Source of the DNA: AP-15 sp963712825
GTDB taxonomy: Bacteria; Pseudomonadota; Alphaproteobacteria; ATCC43930; CGMCC-115725
Reading direction: 5' to 3'
Length of the DNA stretch: 64,000 nt
NCBI GenBank assembly: GCA_963712825.1
Contig: CAVQJP010000002.1
Location: forward strand, 496,001 to 560,000
The first letter of the stretch is position 1; each line of letters starts with the position of its first letter. Below are positions 1 to 9,210 of this stretch, in pieces. A program made the position numbers and the translations under genes. Below the pieces are notes generated by a model. It was not told where the DNA came from and did no database searches. It worked only from the letters and a program-made list of their open reading frames with translations.

Positions 1-102
1 CGGACGGCGCTGGCGATTGCTCGCATGCTCTCCGAACGAACGAAGTCCGGCGCAGATCGTAAATTCGCCACGCCGCCGAGTGACTATCGGACCGGCTGGT
101 GA
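1..102 (+). CDS. 3' end of an unidentified protein (partial)
   Basis: Frame 1 is open from the window edge to TGA at 100-102 and gives 33 C-terminal residues ending in PSDYRTGW. The stop overlaps the GTG start of the next gene as GTGA, the same coupled junction that links the following genes, which is the main reason to believe this is a real gene end. The tail does not identify a family. A neighbouring polysaccharide deacetylase would fit a glycosyltransferase, but that is only a guess from context. Confidence 0.55.
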   Translation, partial: RTALAIARMLSERTKSGADRKFATPPSDYRTGW

Positions 103-923
103 TAACAACTATCAGCAGCCCCGCGGCCGGGTCGGCGCAATGGTTCGATCTGGCCGAAGAACTGGACCGATGGGGCGAGCAAGGGAGGATCGCGACGCTG
201 TGGTGGCGTGACGACGATGCGGCGGCGCCCTCGCGGCGCCTCGACGACCTGCTGGCGGCAGCCGGCGAGGCGCCGGTGGCGCTCGCGGTGATCCCGGCGC
301 AGGCGGACCGCGCGCTCGCGGCGCGGCTCGACCGGGACGGACACGCGTCGGTGGGGGTGCTGCAGCACGGCTGGGGCCACCGCGACCATGCGGCCGGCGG
401 CAAGAAAAGCGAATTTCCGCCGTCGCGGCCGGCACGGGAAATGGCGGCTGATCTTAGCCGCGGGCGGACGCGGCTCGCGGCATTGTTCGGGGCCCGCGCG
501 CTTGCCGTCCTGACGCCGCCGTGGAACCGCTTTGACGACAGTCTTTTGCCGCTGCTCGCCCTGAGCGGCATCCGCGCGGTCTCGCGGGTCAAGCCCCGCC
601 GCGCGGCGTGGCCGGGTGCGGGCGTGTTCGAGGCGAATGTCCATGTCGACCTCGTCGCCTGGCGCGCCGGCCGGGGGTTTGTCGGCGAAGCGGCGGCGCT
701 TGCCGGGATTGCCGGGCATCTCCAGGCGCGCCGCCGCGGCAGCGTCGACGGCGGCGAGCCGACCGGCATCCTGACCCATCATCTCGTCCAGGACGAGGCG
801 ACCGGGGATTTTCTCGGCCGGCTGGTGGCGCTGGTCCGCAGCCATCCGGCGGTGCAGTGGCTCGACGCCCGCGCGGTCTTCGCGCCGGCGCTCGGCGGCT
901 CGGCGGCCGCGGGGCCGGCATGA
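99..923 (+). CDS. Polysaccharide deacetylase-like protein
   Basis: A 274-residue protein resembling the NodB-type carbohydrate esterase fold (CE4), whose members remove acetyl groups from surface sugars with a metal ion. Motifs in order are WWRDDDA at about residues 35-41 (the Asp-rich first motif), QHGWGHRDH near 87 (His pair expected to bind metal), TPPWNRFD near 138 (the usual active-site groove segment) and ILTHH near 225 (C-terminal His). There is no signal peptide, so it probably acts in the cytoplasm or on a lipid-linked precursor. The start is GTG, overlapping the previous stop by 4 nt, and its own TGA overlaps the next ATG (ATGA), so it sits inside a coupled operon. The exact substrate is unknown. 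Confidence 0.8.
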   Translation: MITTISSPAAGSAQWFDLAEELDRWGEQGRIATLWWRDDDAAAPSRRLDDLLAAAGEAPVALAVIPAQADRALAARLDRDGHASVGVLQHGWGHRDHAAGGKKSEFPPSRPAREMAADLSRGRTRLAALFGARALAVLTPPWNRFDDSLLPLLALSGIRAVSRVKPRRAAWPGAGVFEANVHVDLVAWRAGRGFVGEAAALAGIAGHLQARRRGSVDGGEPTGILTHHLVQDEATGDFLGRLVALVRSHPAVQWLDARAVFAPALGGSAAAGPA

Positions 924-1438
924 CCCGGCACGTCTATCCGATCAGCGCAATGGTCGGCGACTATGTGCGGGCCGCCGCCGGTTTCCTGCCGACAGCCGCG
1001 GTTTTGGCGATAGCCCCGCTCGGGCCGGCCGCGACCGCGATCGTCGCGGGGTTTGCAGCACTGTTTGCATTCTTCGGCCTGCGCACGGCGCTGCGCCACA
1101 TGACCCCGATCGAGACAAGCGCGACCGGCGTGACCGCCGTGGGGCCGCTTTCCGCCACCGTCCCGTGGGCCGACCTCGACCGCCTGAAGCTCGCCTACTA
1201 CTCGACCCGGCGCGATCGGCGCGACGGCTGGATGCAGCTCGAGCTGCGCGCCGGCGCCTCGACGATCCGCTTCGACAGCCGGATCGACGGGTTCAACCAG
1301 CTCGTCGAACGCGCGGCGCTGGCGGCGGCGGCGCGCGGCGTCGAGCTGAGCGCGGCGACCGCAGGCAACCTGGAGGCGCTCGGGATCGGCCGTCCGGCGT
1401 ATCCAGACTTGGCGGCGATGGCGGGGGGGCAGGCGTGA
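920..1438 (+). CDS. Hypothetical membrane protein, 172 aa
   Basis: The ATG at 920 overlaps the previous stop (ATGA), and the gene ends overlapping the GTG of the ABC ATPase gene. The N-terminal third has two hydrophobic stretches (about residues 17-37 and 38-56, rich in Ala, Leu and Phe). A soluble beta-rich tail of about 110 residues follows, with a PWADLDRLKL segment and a possible PH-like character (ADLDRLKLAYYSTRRD, then WMQLELRAG). I do not recognise a named family. Tight coupling on both sides suggests co-expression with the deacetylase and transporter. A longer frame upstream exists but would overlap the deacetylase gene heavily and is rejected. Confidence 0.7.
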   Translation: MTRHVYPISAMVGDYVRAAAGFLPTAAVLAIAPLGPAATAIVAGFAALFAFFGLRTALRHMTPIETSATGVTAVGPLSATVPWADLDRLKLAYYSTRRDRRDGWMQLELRAGASTIRFDSRIDGFNQLVERAALAAAARGVELSAATAGNLEALGIGRPAYPDLAAMAGGQA

Positions 1439-3339
1439 GCGATCTGCTCGACATCCGCGACCTCCAAATCCGCTTTGCCTCACCAGGCGGGTTTATCCGC
1501 GCGGTCAGGGGGGCGTCGTTTCGGGTGCGGCCGCGTTCGACCGTGGCATTGGTGGGCGAATCCGGCTCGGGCAAGTCGGTCGTGAGCCAAGCGATCATGC
1601 GCATCCTGCCGCGCAGCGGCCAGATCACCCAGGGCCAGATCCTGTTCACCGACCCGCGCGGCGACGGGACCGCGATCGACCTCGCGCAGATGCCGGCCAA
1701 CAGCGCCGAGATGCGGGCGATCCGCGGCGGGCGCATCTCGATCATCTTTCAGGAGCCGATGACCTCGCTGTCGCCGCTGCACACGGTCGGCAACCAAGTC
1801 GGCGAGGCGCTGCGGCTGCATCGCCGGGTCGGCGCCGCGGAGGCGGCCGAGCTGACCTCAGACACCTTGCGGCTGGTCGGCTTTCCGGATCCGGGCCGGG
1901 CGCTGAGAAGCTACCCGTTCGAGTTGTCCGGCGGCTTGCGCCAGCGCGCGATGATCGCGATGGCGCTGGTGTGCCGGCCGGCATTGCTGATCGCCGACGA
2001 GCCGACGACGGCGCTCGACGTGACGATCCAGGCGCAAATTCTAAAGCTCGTGCTCGAATTGCAGCACGAATTCGGCATGGCGGTGCTGCTGATCACCCAC
2101 GACCTCGGCGTCGTCGCCAATGTCGCCGAGGAAATCGTCGTCATGTATCGCGGCGAGGTCGTCGAGAGCGGCACCTTGCAGGACATTTTTCGTCACCCGG
2201 AGCATCCTTATCTGCGCGCGCTGCTGCGCGCGGTGCCGCGCTTCGACATGAAGCCCGGCGAACGGCTGGTGCCGATCCGCGAGGTGGCGGCGGGCAATGC
2301 GCCGCATCTGATGGCGGCAAAGGCGCAATGGCCGGCGGGGCCGGCAGCGCCGCTGCTCGAATGCACCGGGTTGCGCAAGGCGTTTGCGATCCGTAAAAGC
2401 GGGGTTTTCGGCAGCGCCCGCGGCGCGGCGCGGGTCGTCGCGGTCGACAATGTCAGCCTGAAGATCGAGCGCGGCGAGTGCCTCGGGCTGGTCGGCGAGA
2501 GCGGCTGCGGCAAGACCACGTTGAGCAAGGTCCTGCTGCGCGCGGTCGCGCCCGACGCCGGGTCGATCACCTTTAACGACCGCGGCCGGCAGATCGACGT
2601 GCTGGCGCTCGACGACAGCGAGCTCAAACGGTTCCGCCGCCAGGTGCAGTTCATCTTTCAGGACCCGTTTGGCTCGCTCAACCCGCGCATGACGGTCTAC
2701 GACATCATCGAGGAGCCGCTGGCGATCCACGGCATCGGCGACGGGCGCTCGCGCCGCGAGATGGTGGAGGAATTGGTCGGCCTTGTCGGGCTCGACCGCA
2801 ATCATCTACGGCGCTACCCGCACAGCTTTTCGGGCGGCCAGCGCCAGCGCATCGGGATCGCACGGGCCTTGGCATTGCGCCCTGACCTGGTGATCTGCGA
2901 CGAGCCGACCTCGGCGCTCGACGTGTCGATCCAGGCGCAGATCCTGAACCTCTTGATGGACTTGAAGCAAAAGCTCGGGCTAACCTATCTGTTCATCTCC
3001 CACAATTTGGCGGTGGTCGACTATATCGCCGACCGGATCGCGGTCATGTGCGCCGGCCGGATCGTCGAGATCGCCGACCGCGCAATGTTGTTCCGCGCTC
3101 CCGTCCATCCCTATACCCAGGCGCTGCTGGCGGCAGTGCCGACCCCCGACCTGGCGCAGCCGCTCGACTTTGCCCGGCTGATGGAGGGCCGCGCCTCAAA
3201 CCCGGCGGCTTGGCCCGAACCGTTCAAGCGGGAGCCGGCGCGGCCGTTGCGGTTGTTCGAGATAGCGCCCGGCCATGAGGTCGAGGCGATGACGTTGCCG
3301 GTGTTGCCGGCGCGCGCCGGCGGGTTGGCGCGGGCGTGA
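1435..3339 (+). CDS. Peptide-type ABC transporter, fused double ATP-binding protein
   Basis: This 634-residue cytoplasmic ATPase joins two complete ABC domains of the Opp/Dpp type. Domain 1 has Walker A GESGSGKS (about 41-48), signature LSGGLRQR (about 163) and Walker B LLIADEPTTALD (about 184). Domain 2 has Walker A GESGCGKT (about 353), signature FSGGQRQR (about 465) and Walker B LVICDEPTSALD (about 484). Each domain is followed by the oligopeptide-type C-terminal extension (HPEHPYLRALL and HPYTQALL). It would power an importer for peptides or similar solutes together with the substrate-binding protein and two permeases that follow, in the manner of YejF/GsiA. The GTG start overlaps the upstream stop (GTGA), and its stop overlaps the next possible start. 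All ATPase motifs look intact in both halves. Confidence 0.93.
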   Translation: MSDLLDIRDLQIRFASPGGFIRAVRGASFRVRPRSTVALVGESGSGKSVVSQAIMRILPRSGQITQGQILFTDPRGDGTAIDLAQMPANSAEMRAIRGGRISIIFQEPMTSLSPLHTVGNQVGEALRLHRRVGAAEAAELTSDTLRLVGFPDPGRALRSYPFELSGGLRQRAMIAMALVCRPALLIADEPTTALDVTIQAQILKLVLELQHEFGMAVLLITHDLGVVANVAEEIVVMYRGEVVESGTLQDIFRHPEHPYLRALLRAVPRFDMKPGERLVPIREVAAGNAPHLMAAKAQWPAGPAAPLLECTGLRKAFAIRKSGVFGSARGAARVVAVDNVSLKIERGECLGLVGESGCGKTTLSKVLLRAVAPDAGSITFNDRGRQIDVLALDDSELKRFRRQVQFIFQDPFGSLNPRMTVYDIIEEPLAIHGIGDGRSRREMVEELVGLVGLDRNHLRRYPHSFSGGQRQRIGIARALALRPDLVICDEPTSALDVSIQAQILNLLMDLKQKLGLTYLFISHNLAVVDYIADRIAVMCAGRIVEIADRAMLFRAPVHPYTQALLAAVPTPDLAQPLDFARLMEGRASNPAAWPEPFKREPARPLRLFEIAPGHEVEAMTLPVLPARAGGLARA

Positions 3340-5333
3340 CGCCGGCGCCGCCGATGGGCTCGGGGCCACCCGGCTGGGCGGGGATGCCGATGACGCGGCG
3401 GGTTTTTGTCGCCCGCTCGCTGCTCTTCTCGACACTGCTGGCCGCGGCGCCCGGCGCGGCCTGGGCCGGGTTCCAGGAAACCCCGTTTTTCGCGAAGGCG
3501 GCGGCCGGCGGCAAATTGCCCAATATCGACGACCGGGTGCCCGCCGAACCCGCCATCGTCGATGCCACGGGCAGGCCCGGCGGGCAGCTGCGCATGTTGA
3601 TGGCCACCCCCAAGGACACCCGCATGATGGTGGTCTACGGGTATGCCCGCCTCGTCGGTCTGACGCCGTCGTTGACGCTCGAGCCGGACATCCTGAAAGC
3701 CGTCGACGTCGAGAACGGCAGCGTCTTCACCCTGCATTTGCGCAAGGGCATGAAGTGGTCGGACGGCCAGCCTTTCACCGCCGAGGATTTCCGCTACTGG
3801 TTCGAGGATGTCGCCGGCAACCGCCATTTGGCGCCGTCGGGGTTGCCGGTGGACCTGCTGCCGAACGGCGAAAAGCCGCATTTCGAGGTTCTCGACCAGG
3901 AGACGGTGCGCTACAGCTGGTCGCGGCCCAACCCGCTGTTTCTGCCCGTCATTGCCGGTCCCGACCCGCTGTTCATCTATTGCCCGGCGCATTATCTCAA
4001 GCAGTTCCACGAAAAATACGCCGACAAGGCGAAACTTCAGGCCATGGTAAAGAGGGCTAGGTCCCACAACTGGGCCGCGTTGCATAACAAAAAAAATGCG
4101 ATGTACAAAAACGACAACCCGGAGTTGCCGAGCCTTGAACCATGGATATTGAAGACGGCACCCCCCGCAGAACGATTTATCTTCGAACGAAACCCTTACT
4201 ATTATCGGGTCGACAAAGCAGGCAATCAGCTTCCTTATATCGACCAGGTGATCATGTCGTTGGCCGACGCGCGGATCATCTCGGCCAAGACCGCGGCCGG
4301 CGAAACCGACCTGCAGGCGCGCTATCTGAGCTTTGACGACTACACGTTTTTGCGGCAGAGCGAAGACCGCAACCATTTCGACGTATGGCTGTGGCGCACC
4401 GGACCGGGCAGCCAGTTCGCGCTCTACCCCAACCTCAACACCAACGACGCGGTCTGGCGCGAGCTGATGCGCGACCTGCGGTTCCGCCGTGCGCTGTCCT
4501 TGGCCGTCAACCGGCACGAGATCAATCAGGTTATCTATTTCGGTCTGGCGATCGAGGGCCAGAACACCGTCCTGCCGCAAAGCCCGCTTTACCAGTCGCA
4601 ATATCGCGACGCCTGGGCGCGCTACGATCTGGGCGAGGCCAATCGGCTGCTCGACCTGATCGGACTGACCAAGCGCGGCAGCGACGACGTGCGCCTGCTT
4701 CCGGACGGGCGCCCGATGGAGCTGATCCTCGAATATTCGGGCGAGCAGCCCGAGGAGCCTGATGTCCTCGAGCTGATCCGCAACTCGTGGCGTCACATCG
4801 GCATCCGGCTGTTCTCAAAGCCGGCGCAGCTGACCCTGTTCCGGCGCCGGGTGTTTTCCGGCGAGGCGCTGATGGCGCTCGACAAAGGGGTCGAGAACGG
4901 CCTCGCGAACGCGACATCCTCGCCCTGGGAATTTGCCCCGACGACGCAGCAACAGCTCGAATGGCCGAAATGGGGACAATATTTCGAAACCAGGGGGGCG
5001 GCGGGCGAGCGGCCCGACCTGCCGTCAGCGGTAAAATTGCGCGATCTGTTCAACCAGTGGCTGGGGACCGCCTCGCCGGATCAGCAAGCCTCCGCCTGGC
5101 ACGACATTTTGCAGATTTGGGCCGACGAGGTGTTTTCGATCGGCACTGTCGGCGGCGTGCTGCAGCCGGTGGTGGTCAGCAACCGGCTGCGCAACATCCC
5201 GGAGAAGGGTATCTACAACTGGGACCCGGGGGCGTTTTTCGGCATCTACAAGCCCGACCATTTCTGGTTCGAAACCGAGCCCGGCGCGAAATCGGCCGCG
5301 GCCGGCGGCACTCTGCCGGTGGCAACACCATGA
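3336..5333 (+). CDS. ABC transporter substrate-binding protein, family 5 (peptide/nickel type)
   Basis: A periplasmic solute-binding protein of the SBP_bac_5 (DppA/OppA) family. The longest frame is 665 residues from GTG at 3336, coupled to the ATPase stop. However, the export signal begins at ATG 3384 or 3390 (MTRRVFVARS, a hydrophobic LLFSTLLAAA core, then AWA before the likely cleavage site), so the true start may be one of those. Family landmarks are LHLRKGMKWSDGQPFTAEDF at about residues 132-151, ERNPYYYRVDKAGNQLPYID in the middle and FRRALSLAVNRHEIN further on. It would deliver ligand to the two permeases downstream. The next gene begins 268 nt later, a larger gap than elsewhere in this operon, with no convincing gene in the gap. 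Confidence 0.92.
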   Translation: MTPAPPMGSGPPGWAGMPMTRRVFVARSLLFSTLLAAAPGAAWAGFQETPFFAKAAAGGKLPNIDDRVPAEPAIVDATGRPGGQLRMLMATPKDTRMMVVYGYARLVGLTPSLTLEPDILKAVDVENGSVFTLHLRKGMKWSDGQPFTAEDFRYWFEDVAGNRHLAPSGLPVDLLPNGEKPHFEVLDQETVRYSWSRPNPLFLPVIAGPDPLFIYCPAHYLKQFHEKYADKAKLQAMVKRARSHNWAALHNKKNAMYKNDNPELPSLEPWILKTAPPAERFIFERNPYYYRVDKAGNQLPYIDQVIMSLADARIISAKTAAGETDLQARYLSFDDYTFLRQSEDRNHFDVWLWRTGPGSQFALYPNLNTNDAVWRELMRDLRFRRALSLAVNRHEINQVIYFGLAIEGQNTVLPQSPLYQSQYRDAWARYDLGEANRLLDLIGLTKRGSDDVRLLPDGRPMELILEYSGEQPEEPDVLELIRNSWRHIGIRLFSKPAQLTLFRRRVFSGEALMALDKGVENGLANATSSPWEFAPTTQQQLEWPKWGQYFETRGAAGERPDLPSAVKLRDLFNQWLGTASPDQQASAWHDILQIWADEVFSIGTVGGVLQPVVVSNRLRNIPEKGIYNWDPGAFFGIYKPDHFWFETEPGAKSAAAGGTLPVATP

Positions 5334-5601
5334 TTTCAAAGCCATGGCCGTGCTTGGCAGATGCTTGCGGTCGCGCCATGTCGATCGGCACCGCATCTGG
5401 GGGCCGCTGGCCGTGCGTCGGCCCGTCCGGCGACAAATCGCAGGTCCGGCATGACGGCGGGCCCGGGGCGGCACCGCGGGTTGCTTGCGGCCCCCAGCCG
5501 GCACCGGCGCGGCGCCGGTTCTTGACTGCAACGGCAGCGACCGCGTAGGCGAGGCGAATTCAGGCGTCCGCTGCGTGCCGGGCGCTGACGGGACAAGTCC
5601 A

Positions 5602-6601
5602 ATGTTGAGCTATATCGTTCATCGTCTTCTGATCATGGTCCCGACCTTGATCGCGATCAGCATCGTCATTTTCACGATCATCAACCTGCCGCCCGGCAAC
5701 TACTTCACGACCTATATCGCCGAGCTGCAGGGTTCCGGCGAAACCACCGATCTCGCCAAGATCGAATTCCTCGAAAAGGAATACGGCTTCGACCGCCCGC
5801 TGTGGCAGCAATACCTTTATTGGGCGGGCGGCCTCCTCCACGGCGACATGGGCTACTCGTTCTCCTACGATCTGCCGGTGGACAAAGTGGTCGGCGACCG
5901 CATGCTGCTGACCGCGATCGTCTCGATCACCACCATTATTTTCACCTACATCGTCGCGTTTCCGATCGGAATCTACTCGGCCACACATCAGTACAGCTTT
6001 AGCGACCACTTCCTGACGTTGCTCGGGTTTCTCGGGCTGGCGACACCGAGCTTTCTGCTGGCGCTGGTCCTGCTTTATCTGGCGAACGTCTATTTTGGGT
6101 ATCTCAATCGGCGGTTTGATGGACCCGAAATATCTCGACCAGCCGTGGAGCCTGGGAAAAGTGCTGTCGCTGATGGCGCATATCTGGATTCCGGTAATCG
6201 TCATCGGCTCGGCCGGCACCGCCGCGATGATCCGCCGCCTGCGCGCCAATTTGTTGGACGAGCTGCAAAAGCAATATGTCGTGACGGCTCGCGCCAAAGG
6301 CCTGCATCCGTTCAAGGCGTTGTTCAAATACCCGCTGCGCATGGCGCTGAACCCGTTCATCTCCGACATCGGCTCGCTGTTGCCGCAGGTGATCTCGGGT
6401 GCGGCTATCGTCTCGGTCGTCATGTCGCTGCCGACGACGGGGCCGATGCTACTCAGCGCGCTGCGCAGCCAGGACATGTACCTGGCGGGCTCGTTCCTGA
6501 TGTTCATGGCGTTTCTGACGGTGATCGGCGTGTTCGTCTCGGATATGGCGTTGGCGCTGCTCGACCCGCGCATCCGGCTGCAAGCGGGGCGCCGCCAATG
6601 A
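5602..6601 (+). pseudogene. ABC transporter permease (DppB type), interrupted by a one-base frameshift
   Basis: This is the first inner-membrane permease of the importer. The frame from ATG 5602 encodes the usual N-terminus (MLSYIVHRLLIMVPTL), the periplasmic segment and the start of the transporter domain as far as YLANVYFG at about 6099. The correct sequence continues in the next frame (GISIGGLMDPKYLDQPWS, then the EAA-like loop ARAKGLHPFKALFKYPLR) to TGA at 6599-6601. Removing one G from the GGG at 6097-6099 restores a continuous protein of about 332 residues. The broken frame contains no stop and runs on into the second permease, which shares the frame of 5602. A real mutation, programmed slippage or a sequencing error in the TTTTGGG run are all possible. 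The stop overlaps the next ATG (ATGA). Confidence 0.85.
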
Positions 6602-7803
6602 GCGACCTGACCTTTGTTCCGGGGCCGCCGCAGGACCGCGCCGAAGACGCGGTCGAGCCCTTGCCGCACTACGTCTCGACCGCACCCTACGACCCCTATG
6701 CCGTCGAGCGGATGACGGCGGCGCAGGAGCGCTTCTACGTCGCGTCGCAATGGCGGATGGTGTGGTGGAAGCTGCGCCGCCACCGGGTTGCGGTCGCCGC
6801 CGGCATGATCCTCTTGGCGATGTATGCCGGGATCACCGTGTGCGAGTTCCTCGCCCCCTACGGTGTCGACACCCGCAACACCGATTTCATCTATGCGCCG
6901 CCGCAGCCGGTGCGCATTTTCGATCACGGGCGTCTGGTCGCCCCCTTCGTTTTGGGTTTCGACTATCGGCTCGACATGAAGCGGCTCGAGCGCATCTACA
7001 CCCCGGACCCGAAAAAACGCCAAACCATACGGTTCTTCTGCCACGGCGACGGCTACCGGTTTTGGGGTCTGCTGCGCGGGAATCTGCATCTCGCCTGTCC
7101 GGCCGAGGGCGGGCAGCTGTTCCTGCTCGGCACCGATCGGCTCGGCCGCGATCTGATGTCGCGCATGATCTACGGCGCGCGGGTCTCGCTGACCGTGGGG
7201 CTGGTCGAAGTCTCGGTCAGCCTTGTCCTCGGCATCGTGATCGGCGGCATCGCCGGCTATTACGGCGGCTGGACCGACATTCTGAGCCAGCGGGCGATGG
7301 AGGTGATCCAGTCGTTTCCGCATCTGCCGTTGTGGATGGCGCTGTCGGCGATACTGCCGGTCGACTGGAGTCCGATCCTGGTTTACTTCGGCATCACCCT
7401 GATCCTCGGAATGATCGACTGGACCCATCTCGCCCGCGCCGTGCGCTCAAAGCTCTTGGCGCTGCGCGAGGAGGATTTCTGCACCGCCGCGGTGCTGATG
7501 GGTGCCCGCCCGGCGCGCATCATCGGCCGGCATCTGCTGCCGAGCTTTACCAGCCATCTGATTGCCTCCGCGACGCTGATGATTCCCGGCATGATTTTGG
7601 GCGAGACCGCGTTGTCGTTTCTCGGGCTCGGGGTGCGGCCGCCGATGACCAGCTGGGGCGTGCTGTTGAGCGACGCGCAAAACATCAACGTCGTGGCGCT
7701 TTACCCATGGCTCTTGTCGCCGGTGGCGAGCGTGATCGTCGCGGTGCTCGCCTTCAACTTTTTCGGCGACGGTCTGCGCGACGCCGCCGACCCCTATCAC
7801 TGA
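6598..7803 (+). CDS. ABC transporter permease (DppC/OppC type)
   Basis: A 401-residue inner-membrane permease. After a cytoplasmic N-terminal segment of about 50 residues comes a first membrane helix (VAVAAGMILLAMYAGITVCEF). A periplasmic insert of roughly 110 residues follows, then LLGTDRLGRDLMSRMIYGAR, a hallmark of the OppC N-terminal region, and then the five-helix BPD_transp_1 core. The EAA loop is visible as AAVLMGARPARIIGRHLLP, and the C-terminus carries LSFLGLGVRPPMTSWG and FNFFGDGLRDAADP, typical of the family. The ATG overlaps the stop of the frameshifted permease by 4 nt, so translation probably depends on ribosomes finishing that gene; the frameshift may therefore also lower expression here. 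It is the last gene of the operon, converging with a metallo-hydrolase gene 109 nt away. Confidence 0.93.
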   Translation: MSDLTFVPGPPQDRAEDAVEPLPHYVSTAPYDPYAVERMTAAQERFYVASQWRMVWWKLRRHRVAVAAGMILLAMYAGITVCEFLAPYGVDTRNTDFIYAPPQPVRIFDHGRLVAPFVLGFDYRLDMKRLERIYTPDPKKRQTIRFFCHGDGYRFWGLLRGNLHLACPAEGGQLFLLGTDRLGRDLMSRMIYGARVSLTVGLVEVSVSLVLGIVIGGIAGYYGGWTDILSQRAMEVIQSFPHLPLWMALSAILPVDWSPILVYFGITLILGMIDWTHLARAVRSKLLALREEDFCTAAVLMGARPARIIGRHLLPSFTSHLIASATLMIPGMILGETALSFLGLGVRPPMTSWGVLLSDAQNINVVALYPWLLSPVASVIVAVLAFNFFGDGLRDAADPYH

Positions 7804-7912
7804 GAGAGGCGCGCTGCTGTAGGGGGCCGGCTGACCGGCGCGGGCTCACCGGCGCGGTTGCACACACCCCGGTGGACACACGCCTCGAATGCACGCCCCG
7901 GGCGCCGGCCGG

Positions 7913-8743
7913 TCAGGGCCGCAGGACCAGCCCCTCGCGGGCGACGATCGTGCCGGGGCGCGCGGCCTCGGCCTCGGCTGCGACTCGGTCCATAAAGGCG
8001 TCGTCGTGGCCGGGGTCGTGATGGAAGATCACCAGGATGCGCACCCCCGCGGCATCGGCCAGCCGCATGCCCTCCTGCCACGTCGAATGCCCCCAATCCT
8101 TGTGCTGCGGATATTCGGCGTCGGTGTAGGTCGCGTCATAGATCATCAAATCGGCGCGGTCGACGAGCTCCAGCACGTTGGGGTCGAGACCGCCCGGCCG
8201 ATGCTCGGTGTCGGTAATATAGGCGACGGCCTTGCCGGCATATTCGACACGGTAGCCGGTGGCGCCGTTCGGGTGGTTGAGCGGGCCCGTCGCCAGGCGA
8301 ATGCCGCGATGGGGGGCGAGCTTTTTGCCGGCGGCGAAATCGACGAAATCGAGCTTTGCGGTAAAAATGCCCATCGGGATCGGGAACAACGGCTCGATCA
8401 TCATGTTGTTGAGCACGGTCTCGATGCCGCGCCCGTTCAGATGGCCGGCCCAGATGCGAATCCGGCTGCGCGGGTCGTAGCACGGCGCGAAAAACGGCAA
8501 CCCGCAGATATGGTCAAAATGGGTGTGGCTGTAGAACAGGTCCAGCTCCGCCGGCTTGCCTGCCTCCATCAGCTCGTTGCCGAGCAGCCGCAGCCCGGTG
8601 CCGCCGTCGAACACCATGACCCGCTCGCCGCAGCGGATCTCGACGCAGGAGGTGTTTCCGCCGTAACGCACGGTGTCCGGACCCGGGCAGGCGATGCTGC
8701 CGCGCACGCCCCAAAACCGCACCGTGTACACCGGCTGGACCAA
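7913..8743 (-). CDS. MBL-fold metallo-hydrolase
   Basis: A 276-residue metallo-beta-lactamase-fold enzyme close to the PhnP / class II phosphodiesterase / RNase Z-like group. The N-terminus has FWGVRGSIACPGP and GGNTSCVEI, typical of this subgroup. The metal site SHTHFDHI (HxHxDH) lies at about residues 72-79, later ligands at LNHPNGATGYRV and YITDTEH, and there is a C-terminal FHHDPGHDD. No signal peptide is seen, so it is cytoplasmic. The substrate cannot be named; phosphodiester or cyclic nucleotide hydrolysis is plausible for the fold. The first start is TTG at 8743; GTG at 8731, just before YTVRFWG, is an alternative. It is transcribed away from the small gene at 8925, with a 181-nt AT-richer divergent region between them. 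Confidence 0.88.
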   Translation of the reverse strand: MVQPVYTVRFWGVRGSIACPGPDTVRYGGNTSCVEIRCGERVMVFDGGTGLRLLGNELMEAGKPAELDLFYSHTHFDHICGLPFFAPCYDPRSRIRIWAGHLNGRGIETVLNNMMIEPLFPIPMGIFTAKLDFVDFAAGKKLAPHRGIRLATGPLNHPNGATGYRVEYAGKAVAYITDTEHRPGGLDPNVLELVDRADLMIYDATYTDAEYPQHKDWGHSTWQEGMRLADAAGVRILVIFHHDPGHDDAFMDRVAAEAEAARPGTIVAREGLVLRP

Positions 8744-8924
8744 GGTCCGGGTCCTAATCCTTTTCCCCCAATCCCCTTATATCGTCGGGTTTCACAAAAA
8801 AAGCTATATGCAGGCTTTCGGCCCCAGGGTTGTTCGTCCGCTTTTTTGCGATGTTCATCTAAACCTGTCGTTAACCAGATGGGTTTATGACAGGGCCACC
8901 CCCCAACCAGCCGGAGCATCGGTC
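8744..8924. promoter_or_regulatory. Divergent intergenic region
   Basis: 181 nt between two divergently transcribed genes. It is noticeably richer in A/T than its surroundings (runs such as CACAAAAAAAGC and a TTTTTTG stretch), so it very likely carries the promoters of both genes. I cannot fix -35/-10 boxes with confidence. Confidence 0.35.
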
Positions 8925-9143
8925 ATGTCCGAGGCCGATTACGAAACCGCGGTCAGTCAATTTCTACTTGCCAATGGCGTCACGCGCTGTCCGACGGTGT
9001 GCGCCGTGCCGACCCAGGCGATCGTCGCCGATGCCGACCGCGCCGCCTATCGCGACTATGTCGCCGCGCGCGAGGCCGCCCGGCTGGAAAAGCTCAAATT
9101 GAGCCGCCATCCAGCGTTGCCGTGGCCGGCGCCGCTCGTGTGA
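8925..9143 (+). CDS. Small conserved hypothetical protein, 72 aa
   Basis: Begins MSEADYETAVSQFL and contains GVTRCPTVCAVPTQA followed by an Ala/Arg-rich helix (YRDYVAAREAARLEKLK). From memory, short proteins with a very similar VTRCPT-C-x-PTQ core and an AAARE helix are widespread in Rhizobiales such as Bradyrhizobium, where they have no assigned function. The two Cys residues four apart are the only possible functional residues. No transmembrane segment or signal is visible. It is followed 67 nt later by a FAD monooxygenase gene on the same strand and may share its transcript. Confidence 0.65.
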   Translation: MSEADYETAVSQFLLANGVTRCPTVCAVPTQAIVADADRAAYRDYVAAREAARLEKLKLSRHPALPWPAPLV

Positions 9144-9210
9144 ATATGCAAGTGCTGGAAATTGTCTCCGCGCGGTCGGTTTTCGCTGACCGCCGACCGT
9201 AGGAATTGCG

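Noticed and set aside
5485..7803. A single 772-residue open frame covering both permeases
   Set aside because: The middle (about 6100-6597) is not permease-like in this frame, while the correct permease sequence continues in another frame. It is an artefact of the one-base frameshift.
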